DNA from: Agromyces sp. Leaf222
GTDB taxonomy: Bacteria > Actinomycetota > Actinomycetes > Actinomycetales > Microbacteriaceae
DNA length: 64,000 bases
Assembly (NCBI RefSeq): GCF_001421565.1
Contig: NZ_LMKQ01000001.1
Coordinates: forward strand, 1,363,651 to 1,427,650
Direction: 5' to 3'
The notes beneath the pieces were generated by a model. That model searched no databases. It was not told the origin of the DNA and was given only the letters and a program-made list of their open reading frames with translations. The position numbers and the translations under genes are program-made. Below, piece after piece: positions 34,317-44,380 of the stretch; position 1 is the stretch's first letter; each line of letters begins with the position of its first letter.

Positions 34317-34345
34317 GGTGAACGGCGGGTGCCCTGGACCTGAAC
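34317..34345 (-). promoter_or_regulatory. Three PHO-box-like repeats between phoU and senX3
   Basis: On the minus strand GTTCAGG, GGGCACC and GTTCACC follow each other with exact 11-base steps (34345, 34334 and 34323 as first bases). This is the same word and period as before pstS. The location suggests autoregulation of senX3-regX3 and control of phoU. Confidence 0.65.
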
Positions 34346-34405
34346 ACTCGTTAACCTACCGCCGCGGAGCCCCCGGAATCGGGATTCGGGTCAACGCGGT
34401 GTGGC

Positions 34406-34411
34406 TACGCT
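34406..34411 (+). promoter_or_regulatory. -10 hexamer of a leaderless senX3 promoter
   Basis: TACGCT lies seven bases before the ATG at 34419. The PHO-box-like repeats end about 60 bases upstream. Confidence 0.45.
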
Positions 34412-34418
34412 ACTGAGC

Positions 34419-35633
34419 ATGGACTCCATCTGGCTGGTCCTCGGCGCGCTGGCTCTCGGCGCGTTCCTCGGGGCCGGCTTCCTTCTCCTGCTGTACATGG
34501 CCGAACGACGCGGCGCACGTGCCGCGCAGGTCATCGCACCCACGATCCCCGACGGCGTCGAGCAGGTGCTCGACGTGCTCGAGTCGGCCGGCATCGTGCT
34601 CGATCCGTCGAACAACGTGCTGAAGGCCTCGCCGGGCGCGCTCTCGCTCGGACTCGTGCGCGGCAGTGCGCTCGTGCATCCCGACCTGCTCGAGCTCGCG
34701 GCATCCGTGCGCCGCTCCGGTGAGACGATCGCCGACGAGTTCACCCTCGCGCGCGGCCCGTACGGCGACTCGACGATGCGCCTGCGCGTGCTCGTGGCGC
34801 GACTCGGCACGCGATTCGTCCTGCTGCTGGCCGACGACCGCACCGAGTCGTACCGGCTCGACGAGGTGCGGCGCGACTTCGTCGCGAACATCTCGCACGA
34901 ACTCAAGACGCCGATCGCCTCGGTGAGCCTGCTCGCCGAGGCGCTCGACCAGGCCGCCGACGAACCCGACCAGGTGCGGCGCTTCGCCGGCCGGCTCTCG
35001 ACCGAGGCCGCACGCCTCGCGCACATCACGAGCGAGGTCATCGAGCTCTCCCGGCTGCAGGCGCGCGATGCGCTCCGCCCCGACGTCCTCGTCGCGATCG
35101 ACGAGGTCGTGGCCGACGCCGTCGACCAGAATCGCATCGTCGCCGCGGCGAAGCGCGTCGAGATCGCCGTCCGGGCGTCGAGCTCCGCGCAGGTGTACGG
35201 CGACCGTGCGCTGCTCGTGGTGGCCGTGCACAACCTCCTCGCGAACGCGATCGCGTACTCGAGCGAGGGCGGCCGGGTCGGGGTGGGCGTCAAGCGCTCG
35301 GGCGACACGGTCGAGATCTCGGTCACCGACCAGGGCATCGGCATCCAGCGAGACGACCTCGATCGCGTCTTCGAGCGCTTCTTCCGGGTCGACCAGGCCC
35401 GATCGCGCAACACGGGCGGCTCGGGGCTCGGCCTCAGCATCGTCAAGCACACGGTGCAGAACCACGGCGGCGACGTGCGCGTCTGGTCCACCCCCGAGCG
35501 CGGCTCGACCTTCACGCTCCGGCTTCCGCTCGCAGAGCCGCCGATTCCGGCGACGGATGCCGCGGGCGGGCCCTCGCAGGCCGAGCTCGCCGCCGCGCCC
35601 CTCCCGGGGCGCGCTTCGCACCCCGTCCGATGA
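34419..35633 (+). CDS. senX3: SenX3-type phosphate sensor histidine kinase
   Basis: A 404-residue kinase: one N-terminal membrane helix (about 4-27), a PAS-like region (about 45-140), HisKA with H160 in ANISHELKTPIASVS, and a HATPase with N-box (HNLLANAIAYSSEGG), DQGIGI and GSGLGLSIVKH. SenX3 relays low phosphate signals from the Pst-PhoU system to RegX3. The order gpm-senX3-regX3 matches mycobacteria. It starts at ATG 34419; an upstream in-frame start at 34401 has no support. The stop is 52 bases before regX3. Confidence 0.92.
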   Translation: MDSIWLVLGALALGAFLGAGFLLLLYMAERRGARAAQVIAPTIPDGVEQVLDVLESAGIVLDPSNNVLKASPGALSLGLVRGSALVHPDLLELAASVRRSGETIADEFTLARGPYGDSTMRLRVLVARLGTRFVLLLADDRTESYRLDEVRRDFVANISHELKTPIASVSLLAEALDQAADEPDQVRRFAGRLSTEAARLAHITSEVIELSRLQARDALRPDVLVAIDEVVADAVDQNRIVAAAKRVEIAVRASSSAQVYGDRALLVVAVHNLLANAIAYSSEGGRVGVGVKRSGDTVEISVTDQGIGIQRDDLDRVFERFFRVDQARSRNTGGSGLGLSIVKHTVQNHGGDVRVWSTPERGSTFTLRLPLAEPPIPATDAAGGPSQAELAAAPLPGRASHPVR

Positions 35634-35685
35634 CCGACACCACCGGGGCGGCGCACGGCGCCGTTCCTGACCGAGGAGACACCCA

Positions 35686-36366
35686 GTGACCCGCATCCTG
35701 CTCGTCGAGGACGAGATCGCCCTGAGCGACCCGCTGAGCTTCCTGCTCGAACGCGAGGGGTACGAGATCGAGGTCGCGGCCGACGGCCCGTCGGCGCTCG
35801 TGGCGTTCGACCGAGGCGGCGCGGACCTGCTGCTGCTGGACCTCATGCTCCCCGGGCTGCCCGGAACCGAGGTGTGCCGCGAGATCAGGGCTCGCTCCAA
35901 CGTGCCCATCATCATGCTGACGGCGAAGGACTCCGAGATCGACATCGTCGTGGGCCTCGAGCTCGGTGCCGACGACTACGTGACGAAGCCGTACTCGACC
36001 CGCGAGCTGCTCGCGCGCATCCGTGCAGTGCTCCGGCGTCGCATCGACGCCGACGACTTCGACGACTCGCTGATCGAGGGCGGGCGCGTGCGCATGGACG
36101 TCGACCGGCACACGGTCGAGGTCGACGGCGAACCGGTGCCCATGCCGCTGAAGGAGTTCGAGCTGCTCGAGCTGCTCATGCGCAATCCGGGTCGCGTGCT
36201 GACGCGCGGGCAGCTGATCGACCGGGTGTGGGGCTCGGACTACTTCGGCGACACGAAGACCCTCGACGTGCACATCAAGCGCATCCGCTCGAAGATCGAG
36301 CAGCAGCCGTCGGAGCCCGTGCAGCTCGTGACGGTTCGAGGGCTGGGCTACCGCTTCGAGGCGTGA
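35686..36366 (+). CDS. regX3: RegX3-type phosphate response regulator
   Basis: A 226-residue OmpR-type regulator. The receiver domain has E8-D9 acidic residues, phospho-acceptor D52 in LLLLDLMLPG and K in DDYVTKPYS. The winged helix at about 130-226 includes LKEFELLELLMRNPGRVLTRGQ and DVHIKRIRSKIE. It starts at GTG 35686 with GAGGAG seven bases before. It activates phosphate starvation genes; the PHO-box-like repeats before pstS and in the phoU-senX3 gap are its likely targets. A 16-bp hairpin terminator follows. Confidence 0.95.
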   Translation: MTRILLVEDEIALSDPLSFLLEREGYEIEVAADGPSALVAFDRGGADLLLLDLMLPGLPGTEVCREIRARSNVPIIMLTAKDSEIDIVVGLELGADDYVTKPYSTRELLARIRAVLRRRIDADDFDDSLIEGGRVRMDVDRHTVEVDGEPVPMPLKEFELLELLMRNPGRVLTRGQLIDRVWGSDYFGDTKTLDVHIKRIRSKIEQQPSEPVQLVTVRGLGYRFEA

Positions 36367-36411
36367 CCCGCCGAGCCCGCGGCTGAGCGCCGTGCTGCGG
36401 CGCCGGGCATG

Positions 36412-36445
36412 CGAAACGGCTCCCGCCGAGGCGGGAGCCGTTTCG
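36412..36445. terminator. Bidirectional terminator between regX3 and the lipoprotein gene
   Basis: CGAAACGGCTCCCGCC and GGCGGGAGCCGTTTCG are exact 16-base complements around GA, between converging genes. Confidence 0.88.
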
Positions 36446-36486
36446 TGTCGGTCGTGGGTGCCGGCAGGCCGGCCCGAGCCCGAGGT

Positions 36487-36936
36487 TTACGGCTCGAGGC
36501 CCGGGTAGAGGCGGTCGTCGAGCACGGGGACCTCTTTCTCGAGGCCCTCTTCGCCCGCGTACTGGAAGAAGATCGGGGTCAGGCCGCCGACCTCGGCGTC
36601 GATGCCCTCGAGCAGGAGCGGTTCGGTGTCCTCGCCGCCGAGCACGACCGACGCGTTGCCCTCGACCTCGAGCTCCTGCGTGGCGGAGCCGGCTTGGATC
36701 TTGAGCGTCTGGTCGTCGTCGCCGGTGTTGATGACGGTCATCACGAGGTTGCCGTCGACGCCGTCTTCGCTCACCACGAGGATGTTGCGGAGGTCGAGCT
36801 GGCCGACCGTGATCGAGACGCCGTCGCTCGCGTCGTAGTGCTCGGTCGTCGCCTGGTAGGTGACCATCGAGCAGCCGGTCGCGCCGATGGCGAGACCCAG
36901 GGCCAGAACAGCGGATGCCGCGAGACGCGCCTTCAC
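36487..36936 (-). CDS. Lipoprotein of unknown function
   Basis: A 149-residue lipoprotein. The signal segment 1-21 ends at lipobox ATGC with lipidated C22. The rest is beta-rich and acidic (GQLDLRNILVVSEDGVDGNLV, VVLGGEDTEPLLLEG), resembling Ig-like copper/DUF461-type folds, but I cannot name the family. GTG 36936 is chosen because GGAGG lies four bases before it; the open frame extends upstream without a better start. It is divergent from carD by 157 bases. Confidence 0.75.
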   Translation of the reverse strand: MKARLAASAVLALGLAIGATGCSMVTYQATTEHYDASDGVSITVGQLDLRNILVVSEDGVDGNLVMTVINTGDDDQTLKIQAGSATQELEVEGNASVVLGGEDTEPLLLEGIDAEVGGLTPIFFQYAGEEGLEKEVPVLDDRLYPGLEP

Positions 36937-37061
36937 AGAACCTCCAAATACGGGCGTGCGCGCACGTTCTGGGCGCGCACGGAATCGAATCCGAGTGTAG
37001 CGCAACGGCGGAACGGAGCCTGCGAGCGAGCGGCGGAACCTTAGCACGAACGCGAATGTGA

Positions 37062-37067
37062 TATCCT
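37062..37067 (+). promoter_or_regulatory. -10 element of the carD promoter
   Basis: TATCCT, with an upstream TGTGA, is followed 26 bases later by the carD ATG, leaving room for a leader with GGAAGGA. TTAGCA at 37041 is a possible weak -35. Confidence 0.45.
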
Positions 37068-37093
37068 GAAAGTTGCCGGAAGGACATATATTC

Positions 37094-37576
37094 ATGCTTT
37101 TTGAGGTTGGCGAAACCGTCGTATACCCGCATCACGGCGCCGCAACAATCACCGAGGTGAAGAAGCGCATCATCAAGGGTGAGGAGAAGCTCTACCTCAA
37201 GCTGAACGTCACGCAGGGTGATCTCGTCATCGAGGTGCCCGCAGAGAACGTCGACCTGGTCGGCGTTCGAGACGTCATCGGCAAGGAGGGCCTCGACAAG
37301 GTCTTCGAGGTGCTTCGCGCACCGTTCACCGAAGAGCCCACGAACTGGTCTCGTCGCTACAAGGCGAACCTCGAGAAACTCGCCTCCGGCGATGTGATCA
37401 AGGTCTCCGAAGTGGTGCGCGACCTGTGGCGGCGCGATCAGGACCGCGGCCTGTCCGCGGGAGAGAAGCGCATGCTCGCCAAGGCGCGGCAGATTCTCAT
37501 CTCCGAGCTCGCGCTCGCGGAGAAGACCGACGAGGAGGCCGCTTCGACGGTCCTCGACGAGGTCCTCGCCTCCTAG
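37094..37576 (+). CDS. carD: CarD-family RNA polymerase-binding regulator
   Basis: A 160-residue essential actinobacterial factor that binds the RNA polymerase beta subunit and stabilises open promoter complexes, notably at rRNA promoters. The Tudor-like RNAP interaction domain (1-53: [19 protein letters not shown]) and the helical DNA-binding domain with W87 in [12 protein letters not shown] are intact. GGAAGGA lies nine bases before ATG 37094. It is followed by ispDF, as in mycobacteria where carD-ispD-ispF-cysS are neighbours. A terminator with a UUCG loop separates them. Confidence 0.97.
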   Translation: MLFEVGETVVYPHHGAATITEVKKRIIKGEEKLYLKLNVTQGDLVIEVPAENVDLVGVRDVIGKEGLDKVFEVLRAPFTEEPTNWSRRYKANLEKLASGDVIKVSEVVRDLWRRDQDRGLSAGEKRMLAKARQILISELALAEKTDEEAASTVLDEVLAS

Positions 37577-37583
37577 CGACTCG

Positions 37584-37615
37584 CGACATCGCGCCTCTTC
37601 GGGGGCGCGATGTCG
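37584..37615 (+). terminator. carD terminator with UUCG tetraloop
   Basis: CGACATCGCGCC and GGCGCGATGTCG pair perfectly; inner T-G and C-G pairs close a TTCG loop at 37598-37601. TTGTG follows the stem. Confidence 0.85.
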
Positions 37616-37654
37616 TTGTGCGCCCGCATGCCCTCGCGCCGTCCCGATGCTGGA

Positions 37655-37660
37655 TAGGCT
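37655..37660 (+). promoter_or_regulatory. -10 hexamer of a leaderless ispDF promoter
   Basis: TAGGCT is exactly six bases before the ATG of ispDF at 37667. Confidence 0.55.
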
Positions 37661-37666
37661 CGAGCC

Positions 37667-38935
37667 ATGAGTTCGTCGACGGTCGCCGTCATCCTGGTCG
37701 CCGCGGGCAGCGGCACGCGCCTCGGTCGCACCGAGCCCAAGGCCCTCGTGCCATTGGGTGATTCCACGATCCTCGGCGTGGCGCTCGATGCCGTCCTCGG
37801 CATGCGCGAGACGCCGCACGTGGTGGTCGTCGCGCCGAGCGATCGGGTCGCCGAGGTGCGCGATCGATACGCGCGGGCCGCGGCCGCGGCATCCGCCCCG
37901 CTCGATGTCGTGCCGGGCGCCGACTCGCGCCAGGGCTCGGTCGAGGCAGGCCTCGCGGTGCTGCCGCGCATCGTCGACACCGTGCTCGTGCACGACGCGG
38001 CCCGTCCCCTGACCCCGTCGCTCGTGTTCGACGAGGTGGCCGCCGCGGTCCGTTCGCGCGGACACGGCATCGTGCCCGGGCTCCCGGTGGTCGACACCAT
38101 CAAGCGCATCGCCGGGGGGCACATCGTCGAGACGGTCGACCGCTCGACGCTCGCGGCCGTGCAGACGCCGCAGGGGTTCCCGCGTGAAGACCTCGACGCC
38201 GCGTTCGCGGCCGCCGACCCGACCTACGAGTACACCGACGACGCCGCGATCGCGGCCGCGGCCGGACTCACGGTCGACCTCGTGCCGGGCGACGCGCGCG
38301 CGTTCAAGATCACGGTGCCCGAAGACCTCCGTCGCGCCGAGCAGCAGCTTCGCGATGAGCGCGAACCCGCCCAGGTTCCCGATCCGACTCGGCCTTCCGA
38401 AGCGGCCGAGGTTCTGGAGTCCGTCCCGGAACCCGAGCCCGTCGGGGTGCCCGGCCCCGCCGCCCTCCGCATCGGCACCGGCGTCGACGTGCACGCGTTC
38501 GACGACGACCCGGCGACCCCGCTCTGGCTCGCGGGCCTCGAATGGCCGGGGGAGCGCGGGCTCTCAGGCCACTCCGACGGCGACGCCGCCGTGCATGCGA
38601 TCTGCGACGCACTGCTCGCGGCCGCCGGCCTCGGCGACGTCGGAGCCGTCTTCGGCACGGCCGATCCCCGATTCGCCGCCGCGCACGGCGAGGTGTTCCT
38701 CGCAGAGACGCGTCGGCTCGTCGAGGCCTCGGGGTTCCGCATCGTGAACGCGACCGTGCAGATCGTCGGCAACCGTCCGAAGCTGGCACCCCGCCGCGGC
38801 GAGGCCGAGGCGCTGCTGTCCGCACTGCTCGGAGCGCCGGTGTCGGTGGCGGCGACGACGACCGACGGGCTCGGCTTCACCGGCCGCGGCGAGGGCGTCT
38901 CGGCCATCGCGACTGCACTGCTCACGACGGCCTGA
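37667..38935 (+). CDS. ispDF: Bifunctional IspD-IspF of the MEP isoprenoid pathway
   Basis: A 422-residue fusion. Residues 1-230 are IspD (MEP cytidylyltransferase; [14 protein letters not shown] at 7-20, VHDAARPL near 110, VQTPQGF near 166). Residues about 266-422 are IspF (MECDP synthase; metal ligands in GVDVHAF near 272, [21 protein letters not shown], and a [14 protein letters not shown] end). A Pro/Glu-rich linker (235-262) joins them. The two enzymes catalyse non-consecutive steps of isoprenoid precursor synthesis. Fused forms are known in several bacteria; mycobacteria keep separate genes. Transcription is probably leaderless. Confidence 0.95.
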   Translation: MSSSTVAVILVAAGSGTRLGRTEPKALVPLGDSTILGVALDAVLGMRETPHVVVVAPSDRVAEVRDRYARAAAAASAPLDVVPGADSRQGSVEAGLAVLPRIVDTVLVHDAARPLTPSLVFDEVAAAVRSRGHGIVPGLPVVDTIKRIAGGHIVETVDRSTLAAVQTPQGFPREDLDAAFAAADPTYEYTDDAAIAAAAGLTVDLVPGDARAFKITVPEDLRRAEQQLRDEREPAQVPDPTRPSEAAEVLESVPEPEPVGVPGPAALRIGTGVDVHAFDDDPATPLWLAGLEWPGERGLSGHSDGDAAVHAICDALLAAAGLGDVGAVFGTADPRFAAAHGEVFLAETRRLVEASGFRIVNATVQIVGNRPKLAPRRGEAEALLSALLGAPVSVAATTTDGLGFTGRGEGVSAIATALLTTA

Positions 38936-38970
38936 TCGGGGCGCCGATCGGGCGCTCAGCCGCGCGCCGG

Positions 38971-38976
38971 TAGGCT
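38971..38976 (+). promoter_or_regulatory. -10 hexamer of a leaderless cysS promoter
   Basis: TAGGCT is exactly six bases before the GTG start of cysS at 38983. Confidence 0.55.
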
Positions 38977-38982
38977 TGCCGG

Positions 38983-40392
38983 GTGACCGTGCGACTCTAC
39001 GATTCGAAGGCCCAGGCCCTGCGTGACTTCGTGCCCCTGCAAGAGGGACACGTCGGCATGTACGTCTGCGGTCCGACGGTGCAGTCGAGCCCGCACATCG
39101 GGCACCTGCGCAGCGCCCTCGTCTACGACATCCTGCGCCGGTGGTTCTCGTACCGCGGCTACGACGTGGCCTTCGTGCGCAACGTGACCGACATCGACGA
39201 CAAGATCCTCGACGCCGCCACCGGCGAGCAGTGGTGGGCGCTGGCCTACCGCATCGAACTCGAGTTCCAGGCCGCCTACGCCTCGCTCGGCATCCTGCCC
39301 CCGACCTACGAACCGCGTGCGACCGCGAGCGTGCAGCAGATGCAGCAGTTGATCGCCCGGCTCATCGAGCGCGGCCACGCCTACGCGGCTCCCGATGCCT
39401 CGGGCGACGTGTACTTCGACACCGCGAGCTGGCCGGCCTACGGCGAGCTCACGCGCCAGGCGCGCGACAACATGGAGGCCGCCGCCGACGCCGACCCGCG
39501 CGGCAAGCGCGACCCCCGCGACTTCGCCCTCTGGAAGGGCCGCAAGGCCGACGAACCCGAGTCCGCCTCGTGGGCGTCGCCGTGGGGCGAAGGCCGTCCG
39601 GGGTGGCACATCGAGTGCTCCGCCATGGCGACCCGCTACCTCGGCACCGAGTTCGACATCCACGGCGGCGGGCTCGACCTGCGATTCCCGCACCACGAGA
39701 ACGAGCTCGCCCAGTCGACGGCGGCCGGTGACGCGTACGCCCGCTACTGGGTGCACAACGGCCTCGTGAACACCGGCGGGCAGAAGATGTCCAAGTCGCT
39801 CGGCAACTCGGTGTTCGCCGCCGAGCTGCTCGAGCTCGCCTCGCCGCTCGCCGTGCGCTACCTGCTCGGCGCCGCGCACTACCGCTCGACGCTCGACTAC
39901 GCGCCCACCTCGCTCACCGAGGCCGAGGCCGCGGTCGACCGCATCCGCACGTTCCTCGAGCGCGTCGAACGCCGCCTCGTGGGCACCCGCTACGAGGGCG
40001 TGGGCGCGCCCGTCATCCCCGACGCGTTCGCCGCGGCCATGGACGACGACCTCGGCGTGCCGCAGGCGATCGCCGTGCTGCACGACACCGTCCGCGCCGG
40101 CAACCAGGCGCTCGACGCCGACGAACTCCACGACGCCGCGGCGCTGCACGGGCAGGTCGCCGCCATGGCGGGCGTGCTCGGCATCGACCCCCGCGACGCC
40201 AGGTGGAGCCCGGATGCCGCGCCCGCGGCATCCGCCCTCGACACCCTCGTGACCAGACTCATCGAGGATCGCCAGGCGGCACGTGCAGCAAAGGACTTCG
40301 CTGCCGCAGACCGCATCCGCGACGAACTCTCGTCGGCGGGCATCACCATCGAAGACAGCCAGACCGGCACACATTGGAGCTTGGAATCATGA
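38983..40392 (+). CDS. cysS: Cysteinyl-tRNA synthetase
   Basis: A 469-residue class I synthetase charging tRNA-Cys. HIGH is at 38-41, the zinc/cysteine-binding C29 in MYVCGPT, and KMSKS at 268-272. WHIECSAMA near 208 and HHENELAQS near 234 carry the other zinc ligands. It starts with GTG and shows no ribosome-binding site, consistent with leaderless transcription from TAGGCT. The stop overlaps the rlmB start by 4 bp. A paired CGGATGCC and GGCATCCG occur at 40211-40234 within the coding region. Confidence 0.97.
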   Translation: MTVRLYDSKAQALRDFVPLQEGHVGMYVCGPTVQSSPHIGHLRSALVYDILRRWFSYRGYDVAFVRNVTDIDDKILDAATGEQWWALAYRIELEFQAAYASLGILPPTYEPRATASVQQMQQLIARLIERGHAYAAPDASGDVYFDTASWPAYGELTRQARDNMEAAADADPRGKRDPRDFALWKGRKADEPESASWASPWGEGRPGWHIECSAMATRYLGTEFDIHGGGLDLRFPHHENELAQSTAAGDAYARYWVHNGLVNTGGQKMSKSLGNSVFAAELLELASPLAVRYLLGAAHYRSTLDYAPTSLTEAEAAVDRIRTFLERVERRLVGTRYEGVGAPVIPDAFAAAMDDDLGVPQAIAVLHDTVRAGNQALDADELHDAAALHGQVAAMAGVLGIDPRDARWSPDAAPAASALDTLVTRLIEDRQAARAAKDFAAADRIRDELSSAGITIEDSQTGTHWSLES

Positions 40393-41420
40393 AGGGCAGC
40401 AGCAAGCCGCGCGCCGGAGCCGTGCGCAAGGGCAAGAGCAAGCAGGTCGGATCCGGAGGCCAGGGGCGCCAGGCGCTCGAGGGCAAGGGGCCGACGCCGA
40501 AGGCCGAAGACCGCGCCTGGCACCCCGCCGGCAAGCGCAAGGCCGCACAGGACCGCTACTCCGCATCCGGCGGCAAGGGCAAGCCGGGCGCGAAGGTCGC
40601 CGGACAGGGCGCAGGTCGCCCGGGTGCACCCCGTGGCGCCTCCGGCGCATCCCGCCGCTCGAAGTCGGGCGACGAGTCCGAGATCGTGACCGGCCGCAAC
40701 TCGGTGGTCGAGGCGCTCCGCACTCGCATCCCCGCGACGACGCTCTACGTCGCCGCACGCATCGAGATGGACGACCGCGTGAAGGAGGCGATGAAGATCG
40801 CCACCAACCGCGGGCTCCCGATCCTCGAGGTCATGCGCCCCGAGCTCGATCGCCTCGCCGGCGAGGGCGGCGTGCACCAGGGCCTCGCGCTCAAGGTGCC
40901 CCCGTACGAGTACGCCCACCCCATCGAGCTGCTCGACGAGGTCATCGCACGCGACGAGACCCCCCTGTTCGTCGCGCTCGACGGCATCACCGACGCGCGC
41001 AACCTCGGTGCCATCATCCGCTCGACCGCCGCATTCGGCGGGCACGGCGTGATCGTGCCGCAGCGTCGCTCGGTCGGCGTGAACGCCGGCGCCTGGAAGA
41101 CCTCGGCCGGCGCCGCCGCGCGCATTCCCGTCGCCATGGCGCCGAACCTCACCCAGACGCTGAAGGCGCTGAAGGAGCGCGGCGTCTTCGTGCTCGGACT
41201 CGACGGCGACGGCGACGTGTCGCTGCCCGGCCTGTCGTGGGCCGAACGGCCGATCGTGGTCGTGGTCGGCAGTGAGGGCAAGGGCCTGTCCCGCCTCGTC
41301 GCCGAGACCTGCGACGCGATCGTCTCGATCCCGATCAGCGCGGCGACCGAGTCGCTGAACGCCGGCATCGCGGCATCCGTCACGCTCTACGAGATCTCGA
41401 AGCTCCGCGCCGAGAAGTAG
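40389..41420 (+). CDS. rlmB: SpoU/TrmH-family 23S rRNA 2'-O-methyltransferase (RlmB type)
   Basis: A 343-residue enzyme that 2'-O-methylates a guanosine of 23S rRNA. The first 95 residues are very basic and low complexity (Gly, Lys, Arg, Ser), an actinobacterial extension likely to contact RNA. The substrate-binding domain follows (about 100-175: [11 protein letters not shown]). The knotted SPOUT domain (about 185-340) has [34 protein letters not shown] and [16 protein letters not shown] motifs. It overlaps cysS by 4 bp, as in mycobacteria. A strong terminator follows. Confidence 0.93.
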   Translation: MKGSSKPRAGAVRKGKSKQVGSGGQGRQALEGKGPTPKAEDRAWHPAGKRKAAQDRYSASGGKGKPGAKVAGQGAGRPGAPRGASGASRRSKSGDESEIVTGRNSVVEALRTRIPATTLYVAARIEMDDRVKEAMKIATNRGLPILEVMRPELDRLAGEGGVHQGLALKVPPYEYAHPIELLDEVIARDETPLFVALDGITDARNLGAIIRSTAAFGGHGVIVPQRRSVGVNAGAWKTSAGAAARIPVAMAPNLTQTLKALKERGVFVLGLDGDGDVSLPGLSWAERPIVVVVGSEGKGLSRLVAETCDAIVSIPISAATESLNAGIAASVTLYEISKLRAEK

Positions 41421-41451
41421 CGAGTCGCAGCCGGCTCTCGCCGGACGACAA

Positions 41452-41488
41452 GAAGAAGGGGGCCTCCACATCGGAGGCCCCCTTCTTC
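41452..41488. terminator. Bidirectional terminator between rlmB and the DUF4032 gene
   Basis: GAAGAAGGGGGCCTCC and GGAGGCCCCCTTCTTC are exact 16-base complements around ACATC, giving a U-rich tail in either direction. Confidence 0.92.
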
Positions 41489-41495
41489 GTCGCGA

Positions 41496-42815
41496 TCAGA
41501 CCTTCAGGCGCCAGTCGTGGTCGTCGTCGGGGTCGACGACGGCGATGGCCGAGGTGTCGAGGGGCACGACGTCGATCGAGGTCGTGATGGTGCCGGTCGT
41601 CGGCCCGATCACGGTCGCCTCGTCGCGGCGGTGGCGCAGCACGCTGTTGATGTACGACGCCACTGCCTCGGCGAGCGGGATGTCGTGGCCGACCTGCTGT
41701 GCGAGGTACCACCGGTGCTCGAGCAGTTGGTGGAAGACCTCGGCGGGCTCGAGCTTGCCGCGCAGGTCGGTCGGGATCGCCCGCACGACGGGCTCGAACA
41801 CGCGGACGAGCCATTCGTGGGCCACCATCTCCTCATCGATGTCGCCCTTGCCGTAGGTGACGCTGTACGAGTCGAGGTCGTTGAGGAGCCGCCGCGCCTG
41901 GTTCTCGCCGGCGTCGAGGCCGGTCAGGCGCAGGAGGCGTCGCTGGTGGTGCCCGGCGTCGACGACCTTCGGCTGGATGCGCACGGTCGTGCCCTGGGCG
42001 TCGGTGCGGATCGCGAGCTCCTCGATGTCGAACCCGAGCTTGTTCAGTCGGCTCACGCGCTCGTTGATGCGCCAGCGCTCGGCCGAGGAGAACGACTCGG
42101 AGCCCGTGAGCTCGGTCCAGAGGCTGCGATAGGCGTCGACGATGCCGTTCGAGATGCGCACGGGGTCGAGCTCGTCGGCGACGCGCCCGCCGGCCTCGAG
42201 GTCGAGCAGTTCGCCGGCGATGTTCACGCGTGCGATCTCGAGGTCGTTCTCGCGCTGGCCGTTCGACAGGCCGCCTTCGTAGAGCTTGCCGGTCTCGGCG
42301 TCGACGAGGTAGGCGGCGAACGCCCCGGCGTCACGCCGGAACAGCGTGTTCGACAGCGAGACGTCGCCCCAGAAGAAGCCGATGATGTGCAGGCGCACGA
42401 GCAGCAGCGCGAGGGCGTCGACGAGCCGGGTCGCGGTGTCGGGGCGCAGCGTCTGCGAGAACAGTGCTCGGTACGGCAACGAGAACCGCAGGTGCCGGGT
42501 GACGAGCACGGGCTTCAGCGGCTCGCCGTCGGCGTCGGTGCGGTTCGTGATCACCGCGACCGGCTCGACGCACGGGATCTCGAGCCGCTGCAGCGTGCGC
42601 AGCATCTCGTATTCGCCGCGGGCCATGTCTGCGGTGGTCTCCTTGATGGCGACGACATGCCCCGCGAGGTGCGCGAAGCGCACGAGGTGGCGCGAGATGC
42701 CCTTGGGCAGCGCCGCGATGTTCTCGTTCGGCCAGGACTCGAGCGGCAGGTGCCATGGCAGGTCGAGCAGTGCCGGGTCGGTCGTGGCCGACGTGATCGA
42801 AAGTGAACCGCTCAT
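41496..42815 (-). CDS. DUF4032 protein with kinase-like N-terminal fold
   Basis: A 439-residue soluble protein. The N-terminal 250 residues look like an RIO/lipopolysaccharide-kinase fold: VVAIKETT holds a candidate ATP lysine near 58, GFFWGDVSLSNTLF near 150 resembles a catalytic loop with Asp and Asn, and AYLVDAETG near 170 takes the place of DFG. The C-terminal DUF4032 half (ARRLLNDLDSYS, HRWYLAQQVGHDI) has no known function. It is flanked by a terminator and by the msiK-type gene. The start has TACGCT eight bases upstream. Confidence 0.8.
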   Translation of the reverse strand: MSGSLSITSATTDPALLDLPWHLPLESWPNENIAALPKGISRHLVRFAHLAGHVVAIKETTADMARGEYEMLRTLQRLEIPCVEPVAVITNRTDADGEPLKPVLVTRHLRFSLPYRALFSQTLRPDTATRLVDALALLLVRLHIIGFFWGDVSLSNTLFRRDAGAFAAYLVDAETGKLYEGGLSNGQRENDLEIARVNIAGELLDLEAGGRVADELDPVRISNGIVDAYRSLWTELTGSESFSSAERWRINERVSRLNKLGFDIEELAIRTDAQGTTVRIQPKVVDAGHHQRRLLRLTGLDAGENQARRLLNDLDSYSVTYGKGDIDEEMVAHEWLVRVFEPVVRAIPTDLRGKLEPAEVFHQLLEHRWYLAQQVGHDIPLAEAVASYINSVLRHRRDEATVIGPTTGTITTSIDVVPLDTSAIAVVDPDDDHDWRLKV

Positions 42816-42823
42816 CGTGGTTC

Positions 42824-42829
42824 AGCGTA
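42824..42829 (-). promoter_or_regulatory. -10 hexamer before the DUF4032 gene
   Basis: TACGCT on the minus strand ends eight bases before the ATG at 42815. Confidence 0.4.
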
Positions 42830-42928
42830 GCCGGGGGAGCGGCCGACCGCAGAACCCTGGTCGGCTCCGGCGGTCCGGCACCGGCCCCGGGGCGAGCGGA
42901 TGCCGTGGCGACCGGCCTCGGGAAACGC

Positions 42929-42963
42929 CGATGCCGGCCGGGCTGGAAGCCCGACCGGCATCG
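42929..42963 (-). terminator. Terminator after the msiK-type gene
   Basis: CGATGCCGGCCGGGCT and AGCCCGACCGGCATCG pair at 15 of 16 positions around GGA, about 20 bases after the stop. Confidence 0.75.
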
Positions 42964-42981
42964 ATCGTTCGTGCGGGGTCG

Positions 42982-44082
<1,101 letters not shown>

Positions 44083-44380
44083 GGTGTTCTTCTCCTTCAC
44101 CGGCAGGTACGTGCCGGACGATCCGTAGTGATGGACTGCGTCATCGTCGACGCTCCCTCAGTATTGCATGCGCGAGGCCGCCGTCCGATTCGACGCCGGC
44201 CGGCGGCATCCGTGTACCGCGGCGGCTGCGAGCGCGCCCGGAGCGGGCTGAACGCCCACCGAACGGGGGCCGAACGCCGGCCGAGGGTGCTCGTGTGGCT
44301 GATTCCCAGCCACCGTTCCTACTATCGTGGGTGCGTTCGCAGTACGCGCGCGCCCACACAGCGACCCGGAGTGACCATCG

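Noticed and set aside
36275..38494. 739-codon minus-strand frame across regX3-ispDF
   Set aside because: Runs antisense to three clear genes including carD, so it cannot be coding.
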